Below are positions 16,615-26,025 of a stretch of 64,000 nt of DNA, one piece after another. The notes under the pieces are model-generated. The model saw only the letters and a list, made by a program, of their open reading frames with translations, was not told the origin of the DNA and searched no databases. Each line of letters opens with the position of its first letter. The first letter of the stretch is position 1. Origin of the DNA: Bacillus sp. 491mf (lineage in GTDB: Bacteria > Bacillota > Bacilli > Bacillales > Bacillaceae_G); contig NZ_FOLV01000014.1 of assembly GCF_900112415.1 (NCBI RefSeq), positions 1 through 64,000 on the forward strand, written 5' to 3'. Both the position numbers and the translations under genes were made by a program.

Positions 16615-17724
16615 TTGGAACCTAATCGTATATTGCAAGTAGTGACAATCATGAATCGTGGCGGGCTTGAAACGATGTTAATGAATTATTATCGAAAGCT
16701 TGATCGCAATAAGATACAGTTTGACTTCATGGTACATAGAGAAGAAAAAGGGCATTATGATGATGAAATATTAAGTCTTGGCGGAAGAATTTATCGAATG
16801 CCGCAAATAAGACCTGGCAATTATCGTTCATATTTCAAATTACTCGATACATTCTTTCTTGATCATCCTGAATATAAAGTAGTACATTCTCATATTAACG
16901 AAAATAGCAGTTTTGTACTTGGAGCAGCCAAACGTGCGGGTGTTCCTTGCCGTATTGCGCATAGTCATTTAAGTGATTTGGGTATAGATATAAAGCTACC
17001 ATTTCGTTTGTATGCGAGATTTTCTATGAAGGATAATCCTAACAAGTATTTTGCATGTTCAAAAAATGCAGGCCAATGGTTATTTGGACGGAAAGTATGT
17101 GAATCTAAGGAAGTAACTGTTCTGAACAATGCAGTTAATGTAGAGGAATTTAAATATGATGAAGAAATTAGGAAGCAAATAAGGAAAGAAATAGGTGCAG
17201 AAGATAAATTAGTATTAGGACATATCGGAAGATTTAATAAGCAAAAAAATCACGATTTCCTAATTGATGTGTTTAAAGCTGTGCACGATAAGAATCCTAA
17301 TTCCCTGCTTGTTATGGTAGGAGATGGTCAATTACGACCATTGGTAGAAAAGAAGGTAGCTGCCTTAGGGTTATCGTCTCATGTAAGGTTTTTAGGAGTT
17401 AGAGGAGATATATCATTCCTTATGCAAGGGTTCGATTTATTTCTGTTTCCTTCGCTATTTGAAGGATTGCCTGTTGTACTGGTTGAAGCGCAGGCTGCTG
17501 GCTTAAAATGTGTTGTATCCGATACGATAACTGATGAAACGGATGTGTCAGGTCGAATAGAATTTGTGGGCTTAAAGGAAACGCCAGAGGTATGGGCAGA
17601 AAAAATTCTTACTTCATCATATGACCATGAAGATACGTCCGGTTTATTACGTAAAAACGGATATGACACTGCTACGATGGCGAAATGGCTAACGGATTAT
17701 TATTTAAATCATAGTTACATGTAA
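16615..17724 (+). CDS. epsF: GT4-family glycosyltransferase (EpsF-like)
   Basis: GT-B enzyme whose opening (ILQVVTIMNRGGLETMLMNYYRKLD) and DYDDEIL/GGRIYRMP-type segment closely follow EpsF of B. subtilis. The donor site is FPSLFEGLPVVLVEAQAAG near 280. A TTG at 16615 with GGGGGAG 6 bases upstream is the likely start; 369 residues. It sits 10 bases after the previous gene, in the same operon. Confidence 0.8.
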   Translation: MEPNRILQVVTIMNRGGLETMLMNYYRKLDRNKIQFDFMVHREEKGHYDDEILSLGGRIYRMPQIRPGNYRSYFKLLDTFFLDHPEYKVVHSHINENSSFVLGAAKRAGVPCRIAHSHLSDLGIDIKLPFRLYARFSMKDNPNKYFACSKNAGQWLFGRKVCESKEVTVLNNAVNVEEFKYDEEIRKQIRKEIGAEDKLVLGHIGRFNKQKNHDFLIDVFKAVHDKNPNSLLVMVGDGQLRPLVEKKVAALGLSSHVRFLGVRGDISFLMQGFDLFLFPSLFEGLPVVLVEAQAAGLKCVVSDTITDETDVSGRIEFVGLKETPEVWAEKILTSSYDHEDTSGLLRKNGYDTATMAKWLTDYYLNHSYM

Positions 17725-17753
17725 AACAAACTTAGATTTCTGGAGGTTTTGTG

Positions 17754-18656
17754 ATGGGTCATACTTTAACTGTCTTTACACCTACATTTAATCGTGCGTA
17801 TACACTACATCTATGCTACGACAGTTTGAAAAGACAAACTTCTAAAGACTTTATTTGGTTAATTATTGATGACGGATCTACGGATAACACAAAAGAACTT
17901 GTGGAAAAGTGGATTTCAGAGGAATTAGTTCCAATTCGTTATCACTATCAAGAAAATCAGGGAATGCACGGGGCTCACAATGCAGCTTATGAATTAATTG
18001 ACACAGAACTCAATGTTTGTATAGACTCCGATGATTATATGGCTGATGATGCTGTGGAGAGAATCCTTTCCTTTTGGGAACAAAATGGAAGTGATCGTTA
18101 TGCTGGTATAGTAGGATTGGATGCTAATCAAAATGGAGAAATTATCGGAACAAAAATGCCGCCAGGTTTAACGGCATCTAAACTTTCAGATTTATATGTG
18201 AAACATAAAGTAAAAGGCGATAAAAAACTTGTATACAGATCCGAACTGACACGAAACTCCCCGCCGTATCCAGTTTTTCCAGGGGAAAAGTATTGCCCAC
18301 TTAGTTATAAGTATATTGTTATTGATCAAGAATGTCCTTTACTTATAATGAATGAAGTGTTGTGCTTTGTAGAATATTTAGATGATGGGTCAAGTATGAA
18401 CATTATTAAGCAATATAAGAGAAATCCACGTGGGTTTTCTTTTTTTAGAAAAATCGCTATGCAATATGCACCTTCATTTAAAGATAAATTTCGAGAATGT
18501 ATGCATTATGTGTCTAGTAATTTGATAATAAAAAACTATGGGTTTTTAAAAGAGTCACCATGTAAATGGACTACTTTCCTAGCAACACCATTTGGTTTTT
18601 TACTTTATTGCTATATTTTGAACACACATAAAGCTACTGTTTTGAAAAGTAAATAA
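17754..18656 (+). CDS. GT2-family glycosyltransferase
   Basis: Has TVFTPTFNRAYTL at the N-terminus, DDGSTDNT near 40 and IDSDDYM (DxD-type metal site) near 85. The C-terminal part, with RNPRGFSFFRKIAMQYA, resembles a GT2 subgroup also represented by the gene at 30286. I prefer ATG 17754 over the GTG at 17751 because GGAGG is 7 bases away from it. 300 residues, soluble or peripheral. Specificity unknown. Confidence 0.75.
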   Translation: MGHTLTVFTPTFNRAYTLHLCYDSLKRQTSKDFIWLIIDDGSTDNTKELVEKWISEELVPIRYHYQENQGMHGAHNAAYELIDTELNVCIDSDDYMADDAVERILSFWEQNGSDRYAGIVGLDANQNGEIIGTKMPPGLTASKLSDLYVKHKVKGDKKLVYRSELTRNSPPYPVFPGEKYCPLSYKYIVIDQECPLLIMNEVLCFVEYLDDGSSMNIIKQYKRNPRGFSFFRKIAMQYAPSFKDKFRECMHYVSSNLIIKNYGFLKESPCKWTTFLATPFGFLLYCYILNTHKATVLKSK

Positions 18657-18727
18657 AACAAAGAGAGGTATAGGTAGAAAGAATAGGTATATAGTTATAT
18701 ACGCTTAAGATGTGGAAGTGATTGGTA

Positions 18728-19798
18728 ATGACTGAATTATGGTTGAATCTTGCTTTAGTTTATTTCTTTTCTTTTTTTGCAAGGTATTTTTCTAAACCGG
18801 TTATTATGAGAGGATCTTTTATCAAACCAAATAAATTTTTAACATTTTGTGCCATGACAACTTTAATATTAGTATCTGGCCTCCGTAATAATATTGGAGA
18901 TACTTTTGCCTATATGCATTCATATGCCACCCTCAATTTTAGCTGGGAAACTATTAAGTCGGAAAAGGATCTTGGATTTAATATTTATCAAATGTTTTTA
19001 CAAAATTTTTCCCATGATCCGCAACTTCTGATTTTTGTAACAGCATTAATTACAAACTTATTAATCGTGCTTGTTTTATATAAACATGCAAGAATGCTTG
19101 AGTTAAGTTTATATGTCTATATAACAGGTGGTATGTTTTTAACTTCAATGAATGGAATAAGGCAATTTTTAGCAGCTGCAATTGTATTTGCTGCAACAAA
19201 ATATATATTTGAAGGTAATTGGAAAAAGTATATTTTAATTATCCTACTTGCATCAACTGTACATCAGACTGCGCTTATCCTCATTCCTATTTATTTTATA
19301 GTTAGGAAAGAAGCCTGGTCAAAGCAAACGTATATTCTTCTCGTTTGTGCGGTACTTATCGTAATAGGATTTAATCAATTTATGGATGCTTTATTTGCGG
19401 TTATAGAAAATAGTCAATATAGTGAGTACAAAAACTTTTCTGAGGGCGGTGCAAATATACTTAGGGTTATTGTTTATGCCGTACCAATTATTCTCGCTTA
19501 CTTAGGAAAAGATAGATTAAGAGAGTTGTTTCCTCAAAGTGATGCTGTTGTAAATATGTCTATATTAGGGCTTGTCTTTATGATTATTTCAACACAAAAC
19601 TGGATATTTGCTAGATTTTCTATTTATTTTGGATTGTATCAACTTATATTAATTTCTTGGGTTGTAAAATTATTTAGGGAAAAAGATCAAAAGCTTATTT
19701 ATTATGGTATTTTATTATTCTATATTATGTATTACTACTATGAATGTGTAGTAAGCCTTGCAGGCGTTGGATATGGAAGTGACTTTATAAAACTTTAG
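18728..19798 (+). CDS. epsG: EpsG-family polysaccharide polymerase (Wzy-type)
   Basis: Polytopic membrane protein with roughly ten hydrophobic segments. The hallmark GLRNNIGDTFAYMHSY follows the second helix, and FLTSMNGIRQFLAAAIVF lies in the middle. These match the EpsG (Wzy-like) family, which joins repeat units on the outer membrane face. B. subtilis EpsG is of similar length. A TTG lies at 18722, but ATG 18728 with GGAAGTG upstream is the better start. It is the only polymerase candidate in the operon, which together with the Wzx flippase at 31171 indicates Wzy-dependent assembly. Confidence 0.85.
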   Translation: MTELWLNLALVYFFSFFARYFSKPVIMRGSFIKPNKFLTFCAMTTLILVSGLRNNIGDTFAYMHSYATLNFSWETIKSEKDLGFNIYQMFLQNFSHDPQLLIFVTALITNLLIVLVLYKHARMLELSLYVYITGGMFLTSMNGIRQFLAAAIVFAATKYIFEGNWKKYILIILLASTVHQTALILIPIYFIVRKEAWSKQTYILLVCAVLIVIGFNQFMDALFAVIENSQYSEYKNFSEGGANILRVIVYAVPIILAYLGKDRLRELFPQSDAVVNMSILGLVFMIISTQNWIFARFSIYFGLYQLILISWVVKLFREKDQKLIYYGILLFYIMYYYYECVVSLAGVGYGSDFIKL

Positions 19799-19870
19799 AA
19801 CTATATTCGAATAAGTATAACGAATATAGCATAAAAAGGGGACTTCCTACTTTAAAGAGGAGGCTTTAAA

Positions 19871-20638
19871 GTGAAAAAACTTGAAAAAATACCCAGGACT
19901 ATACATTATTGCTGGTTTGGAGGAAATGAAAAACCTGATATTGTCAAAAGATGTATAGAGAGTTGGAAAAAGAATCTCCCAGACTATGAAATAATAGAAT
20001 GGAATGAAGATAATTTTGATATAAGCTGTAATTCATATGTAACAGAGGCATACAAATCTAGTAAGTTTGCATTTGTAAGTGATTATGTTAGAGTACATGC
20101 TTTATATTATTATGGCGGTATTTATTTGGATACTGATGTGGAAGTATTTAAATCTTTTAATAATCTATTGCATCATGATTCATTTTGGGGATTTGAACAA
20201 GAAAATTACATAGCTACAAGCACAATAGGAGCGGCTAAAGGAAATAAGCTTATAAAAACATTCCTAGATTCATACGAAGAAAAGGGTTTCATTAAAGAGG
20301 ATGGTACTTACGATGATTTGACGAATGTGGCTATTGTGACAGAGATATTAAAAAATTTAGGTTTAAAAACAGATGGAGAGTATCAGGAAATAGAAGGGAT
20401 AGGAACCTTCTATCCACAAACATATTTTTCACCATATGACTATATTAATTGTAGAAAATTTATAACGGAAAATACATATGCCATGCATCATTTTCATAAG
20501 AGTTGGTTACCAGCTAAAGCGCGGGTGAAGGGTAAAATAAAATTAATTTTAGCAAAAATTATAGGTGGAGATAATATTGCTAAGTTAAGGCAACGTGCGG
20601 GGCGAAAAGAAGTTTTTAAGGAGAAAATGCATGATTAA
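19871..20638 (+). CDS. GT32-type capsular glycosyltransferase
   Basis: Short GT-A enzyme of the Gly_transf_sug (DXD sugar-binding) family. IPRTIHYCWFGG is at the N-terminus, AFVSDYVRVHALYYYGGIYLD in the middle, and the DxD motif LDTDVEV near 85. A GTG start at 19871 is preceded by AGAGGAGG. The C-terminus is basic. It overlaps the next gene by 8 bases. Confidence 0.8.
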   Translation: MKKLEKIPRTIHYCWFGGNEKPDIVKRCIESWKKNLPDYEIIEWNEDNFDISCNSYVTEAYKSSKFAFVSDYVRVHALYYYGGIYLDTDVEVFKSFNNLLHHDSFWGFEQENYIATSTIGAAKGNKLIKTFLDSYEEKGFIKEDGTYDDLTNVAIVTEILKNLGLKTDGEYQEIEGIGTFYPQTYFSPYDYINCRKFITENTYAMHHFHKSWLPAKARVKGKIKLILAKIIGGDNIAKLRQRAGRKEVFKEKMHD

Positions 20639-21239
20639 TATATTTAAAAAAATATTCCAGACGCTAGTTACAGAAAGTCGTAACAGAGGGTTATATTTTG
20701 CAGTGTTGATGAATATTTCACATTTAATCGGTGTATTAAGAGGCGCTTTCTATAAGTTAATATACTTCCGTAATATAAATTGCTCAATCTTTGCACTTCA
20801 AACAAAAAGTAGGATAGAGATTTTTAATAAGCATTCAAAAATCAATATTGGAAAATTTGTGTTTGTCAGAAGAAATACGAGTATTCGTATTGATTTTAAT
20901 GGGGTACTAAATATAGGCGAGAAAGTATTTATTAATGATAACTGTAACATTAATTGTATCAATAAAATATCAATTGGAAAAAACACAAAGATAGCTCCTA
21001 ATGTAAGTATTAATGACCATGATCATAATTATAAGAACATTGAAGATAGTCATTTAATAAAGGGTGAAGTAAAGATAGGAGAGAATGTTTGGATTGGTTC
21101 TAATGTAGTTATATTGAGAGATACGTTTATTGGCGATAATACTGTGATAGCCGCTGGCAGTGTTGTAAAAGGAGATATTCCTTCAAATACGCTGTTTGTA
21201 AATAAACGAGAAAACGTATGTATCAATCGCACTAGTTGA
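20631..21239 (+). CDS. Hexapeptide-repeat O-acetyltransferase
   Basis: Left-handed beta-helix acyltransferase, predicted to O-acetylate the polysaccharide precursor using acetyl-CoA. Hexapeptide repeats run from about residue 65 to the end (ISIGKNTKIAPNVSI, NVWIGSNVVI, DNTVIAAGSVV), and NDHDHNY is the usual catalytic-loop His region. The ATG at 20631, with AAGGAG 7 bases upstream, overlaps the previous stop. An upstream in-frame start at 20595 is unlikely. Confidence 0.8.
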   Translation: MINIFKKIFQTLVTESRNRGLYFAVLMNISHLIGVLRGAFYKLIYFRNINCSIFALQTKSRIEIFNKHSKINIGKFVFVRRNTSIRIDFNGVLNIGEKVFINDNCNINCINKISIGKNTKIAPNVSINDHDHNYKNIEDSHLIKGEVKIGENVWIGSNVVILRDTFIGDNTVIAAGSVVKGDIPSNTLFVNKRENVCINRTS

Positions 21240-21330
21240 AGCGGTTCATGTGAAAGTGTCGTCTATATACTTTCATAATGTATAATGATTTCACTTAAAT
21301 CAAGAACAAAATATGAACGCGGGGAATTAC

Positions 21331-22533
21331 ATGAAAAAGAATATTTTAATTTCTATTTATGATATGGAAATCGGCGGTGCGGAAAGAAGCCTAATTAATA
21401 TGTTAGAGACCTTTGACTATGACAAATATAACGTAGATTTACTTATATTAAATCACACAGGAGATTTCATACATTTAATTCCTAATAAGGTTAATGTGTT
21501 ACCGCAAATAGGTAAATACACTGTATTTAGAAAATCTATTAGACAATGCATACAAGAAGGCTATTTTTTAGCACCATTTATAAGAATAGTAAGCAAGTAT
21601 ATCGCAGGCAGGAAATCAAAACAAAAGCAATTTAAAGAAGGATCAGGATACATTCAGATGCAGCTTGTTTCAAAATATGTATCACATTTCTTGCCTAAAC
21701 AGAAAAAAAAGTATGACTTTGCAATTAGTTATGCATGGCCACACGATATTTTAGCTGATAATGTAAATGCTGATAAAAAAGTAGCTTGGATCCATACAGA
21801 TTACAGTACGCTAGAAATTGATAATGAAATAGATCTTGCTATGTGGAATAAGTATGACTATATTGCATCTATATCGGATGAATGTACAAAAACGTTCTTG
21901 ACTGTATACCCATCACTGAAAGAGAAAATCTTGCTTATAGAAAATATTACTTCACCAGAGTTTATTCGGAAAATGGCTGATAATGTTGTAGATTTTAATA
22001 AGGAAGATAATTGCACTTTTAATATCGTATCGGTTGGAAGATTGTCCTACGCAAAAGGGTTTGATCGTGCTATAAAAGCACTTAAAATTTTGCATGACAA
22101 AGGATTTAATAATATAAAGTGGTATGTGATAGGATATGGCTCAGATGAAACTACTCTTAAAGAACTTATAGAAAAGAATAATTTAGAAGATAGTTTTATA
22201 CTATTAGGCAAGCAAGCCAATCCATATCCATATATGAAAGCATGCGATTTATACGTGCAGCCGTCTAGATACGAGGGAAAAGCAGTTACGGTTACAGAGG
22301 CTAAAATACTTGAGAAACCTATATTGATTACGAATTATCCTACTGCAGGTAGTCAGTTGGAAGATGGAGTAGAAGGTATAACATGTGATTCAAGTATTGA
22401 GGGATTAGTTAAAGGAATTGAAACTCTATATAAAGATGATAAGCTCAGAAATACATTGATTCATCATCTAAAAGGTAGAGATTATAGTAATAGCTATGAG
22501 TTAAATAAATTATATAAAATTATAGAAACCTAA
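21331..22533 (+). CDS. GT4-family glycosyltransferase, paralog 1
   Basis: GT-B transferase starting MKKNILISIYDMEIGGAERSL, with KVAWIHTDYS in the acceptor domain and PYPYMKACDLYVQPSRYEG-K near 300 in the donor site. The same layout, including YEGK followed by ID/TEAKILEKP, recurs in the genes at 24823 and 26026, so three copies of one ancestral gene lie in the operon. ATG 21331 with GGGGAA is preferred to ATG 21313. Confidence 0.75.
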   Translation: MKKNILISIYDMEIGGAERSLINMLETFDYDKYNVDLLILNHTGDFIHLIPNKVNVLPQIGKYTVFRKSIRQCIQEGYFLAPFIRIVSKYIAGRKSKQKQFKEGSGYIQMQLVSKYVSHFLPKQKKKYDFAISYAWPHDILADNVNADKKVAWIHTDYSTLEIDNEIDLAMWNKYDYIASISDECTKTFLTVYPSLKEKILLIENITSPEFIRKMADNVVDFNKEDNCTFNIVSVGRLSYAKGFDRAIKALKILHDKGFNNIKWYVIGYGSDETTLKELIEKNNLEDSFILLGKQANPYPYMKACDLYVQPSRYEGKAVTVTEAKILEKPILITNYPTAGSQLEDGVEGITCDSSIEGLVKGIETLYKDDKLRNTLIHHLKGRDYSNSYELNKLYKIIET

Positions 22534-22603
22534 AACAAATTATTTAGGAGATAATAATTGGTTATTATAATGCAGGGTTTCCTGGTAGAGGCGGGATTTA
22601 GGC

Positions 22604-23635
22604 ATGAGCATAAAAGTAAGTGTAATAATACCGGTTTATAATGCAGGAAAATATATTACACAGTGTGTGGAATCACTTTTAAATCAAACACTAGAGCAAT
22701 GTGAATTTATATTTATTAATGATGGTTCGACGGACAATAGTAGCGAAGTTATTGAGAGTTATAAAGAACTAGATCGTAGAATAATACTTATAAATCAAGA
22801 AAATCAGGGTGTAAGTATTGCAAGGAATAAAGGATTGAGTGTAGCGACTGGGGAATATGTTGGATTTGTTGATGCTGATGATTACATAGAGAGAGATATG
22901 TATGAAATATTATATAACTCTGCAAAGCAAGTTGATTGTGACGTAGTTATATCAAATATTAACGGCGAAATGGACGGACATAAGGTAGCAATAAAATATC
23001 CATTTCCAGTAGATACTGTTCTTAAAAAAGAATATATAGATCAAGAGCTATTGCCTTATTTTCTTAAGACAGATCATTTAAATACTGCTGTGAATAAAAT
23101 TTATAAAACCAAAATAATAAATGAAAATGATGTGAAATTTCCAGAGAAAGTTGCGTTAGGAGAAGACGGTATGTTTAATATCGAATTCTTTAGTAATGCA
23201 ACTAGTATGAAATATATAAATTATGCTGGATACCATTATAGAGAGGTAACTGGTAGTGCTACTAGAAATATAGTAGAAAAAGATTATTTTAAGAGGGCTA
23301 TGGAAGTGTATAACATGGACTTGCCACAAACATATACTGATAAGGTCGACAAAGTAAGGGCCCATCAGCTAAAATCAATAAAATTTATAAACAGTGTAAT
23401 GTCTTATATATATATTTATTTTACTCCATCTAAAAAGGTAAGTTTTAGTACGAGGTATAGATATGTAAAAAATATGATTCGAAATAAACATGTACAAGAG
23501 GCATTACCTGTTTATTGTAGCGAAAATTACAGTGAATTAGGAAGATATGAAAAAGCTGTAATAAACATGATGAGAAAAAAGTTAACAATCGGACTATATT
23601 GTGCAGTTGCTTACAGTAGATTTCGAAGTAAATAA
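22604..23635 (+). CDS. GT2-family glycosyltransferase
   Basis: GT-A fold with VSVIIPVYNAGKYI, NDGSTDNS and FVDADDYI. The rest of the 343 residues resembles the enzyme at 15537 (GYHYREVTGSATR parallels its HYWRVNTTSVT). The C-terminal helices are basic and probably membrane-associated. The 70-base gap before it contains no hairpin. Substrate not predictable. Confidence 0.75.
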   Translation: MSIKVSVIIPVYNAGKYITQCVESLLNQTLEQCEFIFINDGSTDNSSEVIESYKELDRRIILINQENQGVSIARNKGLSVATGEYVGFVDADDYIERDMYEILYNSAKQVDCDVVISNINGEMDGHKVAIKYPFPVDTVLKKEYIDQELLPYFLKTDHLNTAVNKIYKTKIINENDVKFPEKVALGEDGMFNIEFFSNATSMKYINYAGYHYREVTGSATRNIVEKDYFKRAMEVYNMDLPQTYTDKVDKVRAHQLKSIKFINSVMSYIYIYFTPSKKVSFSTRYRYVKNMIRNKHVQEALPVYCSENYSELGRYEKAVINMMRKKLTIGLYCAVAYSRFRSK

Positions 23636-23652
23636 TATTGGGAGAGTTTAAA

Positions 23653-24810
23653 ATGAAAATTATGATGTTTGCCCATGGAGGCAGTTTAAATAGAGGATGC
23701 GAAGCAATCGTTCGTTCTTCTACGAATATTATAAAAGAAAAAATAGATGATACAAAAGTGTACTTAGTATCAAGTAAACCAGAAACGGACAAGATAATTC
23801 CCCAATTGGATGAAATATATGAAGGTTCTAGCAGTAGTATAAAGAAGTATTCTTATGATTGGTGGATGGCTTTACTTAAAGTAAAGTTTTTGAATGATGA
23901 ATCTTATGCATTAGCTAAAATGGAAAATAACATTATTAAACGTATAAAAGATGTAGATGTATGCTTATCTATAGGTGGGGACAACTATTGTTATGGAGAG
24001 CAGCCCGCATTGTATGAGATAGATAGAAGAGTAAAGGCACAAGGGAAAAAATTAGTTTTATGGGGATGTTCTATCGGTGAAGAGGACATGTCTAAGAAAA
24101 AATTAGAAGACTTAAAGTTGTTTGATGCAATATTAGCTCGTGAAAGCCTTACTTATAATATGTTAAAAAGTAAGGGGCTCAATAATGTTAAATTATGTGC
24201 TGATCCGGCATTTACTATGGCCAAAGAGGAACTAGACCTTCCTAAGGGATGGCAAGAAGGAAATACAGTTGGATTAAACTTTAGCCCACTTGTATGGGAG
24301 AGAAATAAAGATTCCCAAGCTGCAGTAAGAGAATTAATAAATCATATATTAAATACTACAGATTCAACAATTGCTCTTACACCTCATGTAATAATGGATG
24401 GAAATAACGATTATGAAGTTTTATATAAATATTATGAGGAATTCAAAAATACTGGGCGAGTAATCATACTTCCAAATGATTTAAATGCAATACAATATAA
24501 GGGATATATTGCTAGAATGAGATTCTTCATAGGAGCTAGAACACATGCGACTATAGCAGCTTATTCGAATTGTGTTCCGACTATGGTGTTAGGGTATAGC
24601 ATAAAGTCAAAAGGAATATCGAAAGATATATTTGGAGAAGAAAAATTAGTTTTAGGGTTAGAAGAGATATCAAGCAGTGAGAAATTAAAGGCTAAATTTG
24701 ATGAAATGGTAAGCGAAGAAATACAATTGAGACAAACATTACAGAAATCTATCCCTAATATAAAGAAGATGTCGTATAAAGCAGTAGAATATTTAACTGA
24801 ACTAGTTTAG
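23653..24810 (+). CDS. Polysaccharide pyruvyl transferase
   Basis: Member of the CsaB/PF04230 family that transfers pyruvate from phosphoenolpyruvate to a sugar as a ketal, giving the polymer negative charge. Visible family marks are GSLNRGCEAIVRS near the start, LSIGGDNYCYG near 100, LWGCSIG, CADPAFTM and GARTHATIAAYSNCVP near 295. ATG 23653 with GGGAGAG 7 bases upstream is preferred over the TTG at 23638. B. subtilis EpsI and EpsO belong to this family, but I do not claim orthology. Confidence 0.85.
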   Translation: MKIMMFAHGGSLNRGCEAIVRSSTNIIKEKIDDTKVYLVSSKPETDKIIPQLDEIYEGSSSSIKKYSYDWWMALLKVKFLNDESYALAKMENNIIKRIKDVDVCLSIGGDNYCYGEQPALYEIDRRVKAQGKKLVLWGCSIGEEDMSKKKLEDLKLFDAILARESLTYNMLKSKGLNNVKLCADPAFTMAKEELDLPKGWQEGNTVGLNFSPLVWERNKDSQAAVRELINHILNTTDSTIALTPHVIMDGNNDYEVLYKYYEEFKNTGRVIILPNDLNAIQYKGYIARMRFFIGARTHATIAAYSNCVPTMVLGYSIKSKGISKDIFGEEKLVLGLEEISSSEKLKAKFDEMVSEEIQLRQTLQKSIPNIKKMSYKAVEYLTELV

Positions 24811-24822
24811 TGAGGTGTATCA

Positions 24823-26013
24823 ATGAAAAAGAATTTGTTATTTGTTATACCTAGCTTAACAGCTGCTGGTGGAGAAAAGAGTTTAGTGAATTTATTATCT
24901 CAAATAGATTACAATTTATATAATGTTGATTTGTTTTTATTAAAACATGATGGAATGTTTATGGAATTTGTACCAAAAGAGGTACAAATTCTATCACTTC
25001 CAGAAACTTATCACTTATTTACTTTACCATTATTTAAATCTGTTAAGCAGCTTATTGTAAAAGGTAAAATGACACTAGCATATAACCGAGTTATGTTCTC
25101 TATAAGAAATAGAAATGCTAGAAATATATCAATAAGAGAACAATATAACTGGAAATATTTTTCTAAATCCTTGGATAATATCCCTAAAACATATGATGTT
25201 GCAATCGGATTTTTAGAAAAAACTTCTACATATTTTTGTGTAGATAAAGTAAATGCTTTTAAAAAAATAGGATGGGTTCATATTGATTATGACAAATTAG
25301 GTATGGATCCAAATTTTGATATTGATTATTTTAAAAAATTAGACCATATCGTTACTGTTTCGGAAGAATGCGCAAATACATTGAAGAATAGGTTCCCAAG
25401 CCAAAAGAATAAAGTAGGGGTTATATATAATATCGTTTCACCGACAATGATAAATAAAATGGCAAATCAAAGTAACACTGATGTGTATGATAGGAAGGAA
25501 AATGAAATTGTACTTCTTTCTATAGGAAGATTACATTATCAGAAAGGTTTTGAGTTGGCTATAGAATCTTGTAAAAAACTAATAGACAGAGGATATAACA
25601 TAAAATGGAATATTATCGGTGAAGGAGAAGAGAGGGAGAAACTAACTAATTTAATTAAAGAAAATAAATTAGAAGGAACTTTTCGTTTATTAGGCTTAAA
25701 GTCCAATCCATATCCATATATAAAGCAAGCCGATATATATATACAAACATCTAGATTTGAAGGAAAGTCTATCGCAATAGATGAAGCAAAAATATTAAAC
25801 AAACCTATAATTGTAACTAATTTTAGTACAGCAAAAGATCAGATAAATGATGGCATAGACGGCCTAATTGTAGATATGGATGCAGATGCTGTTGCAAATG
25901 GGGTTGAAAAACTTGTAAAAGATAGAGGTTTAAGAGAACAATTAGAATATAACTTATCCCAATTGAAATTAGGAACAGAAGGAGAAATAAATAAGCTGTA
26001 TGAGACTTTTTAG
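24823..26013 (+). CDS. GT4-family glycosyltransferase, paralog 2
   Basis: Opens MKKNLLFVIPSLTAAGGEKSL. A GWVHIDYDKLG acceptor-domain motif and the donor site PYPYIKQADIYIQTSRFEGK-SIAIDEAKIL follow. It is clearly closer to the next gene (26026) than to 21331. 396 residues, 12 bases after the pyruvyl transferase. Presumably adds a sugar to the repeat unit; specificity unknown. Confidence 0.75.
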   Translation: MKKNLLFVIPSLTAAGGEKSLVNLLSQIDYNLYNVDLFLLKHDGMFMEFVPKEVQILSLPETYHLFTLPLFKSVKQLIVKGKMTLAYNRVMFSIRNRNARNISIREQYNWKYFSKSLDNIPKTYDVAIGFLEKTSTYFCVDKVNAFKKIGWVHIDYDKLGMDPNFDIDYFKKLDHIVTVSEECANTLKNRFPSQKNKVGVIYNIVSPTMINKMANQSNTDVYDRKENEIVLLSIGRLHYQKGFELAIESCKKLIDRGYNIKWNIIGEGEEREKLTNLIKENKLEGTFRLLGLKSNPYPYIKQADIYIQTSRFEGKSIAIDEAKILNKPIIVTNFSTAKDQINDGIDGLIVDMDADAVANGVEKLVKDRGLREQLEYNLSQLKLGTEGEINKLYETF

Positions 26014-26025
26014 TGGGTGGCATTC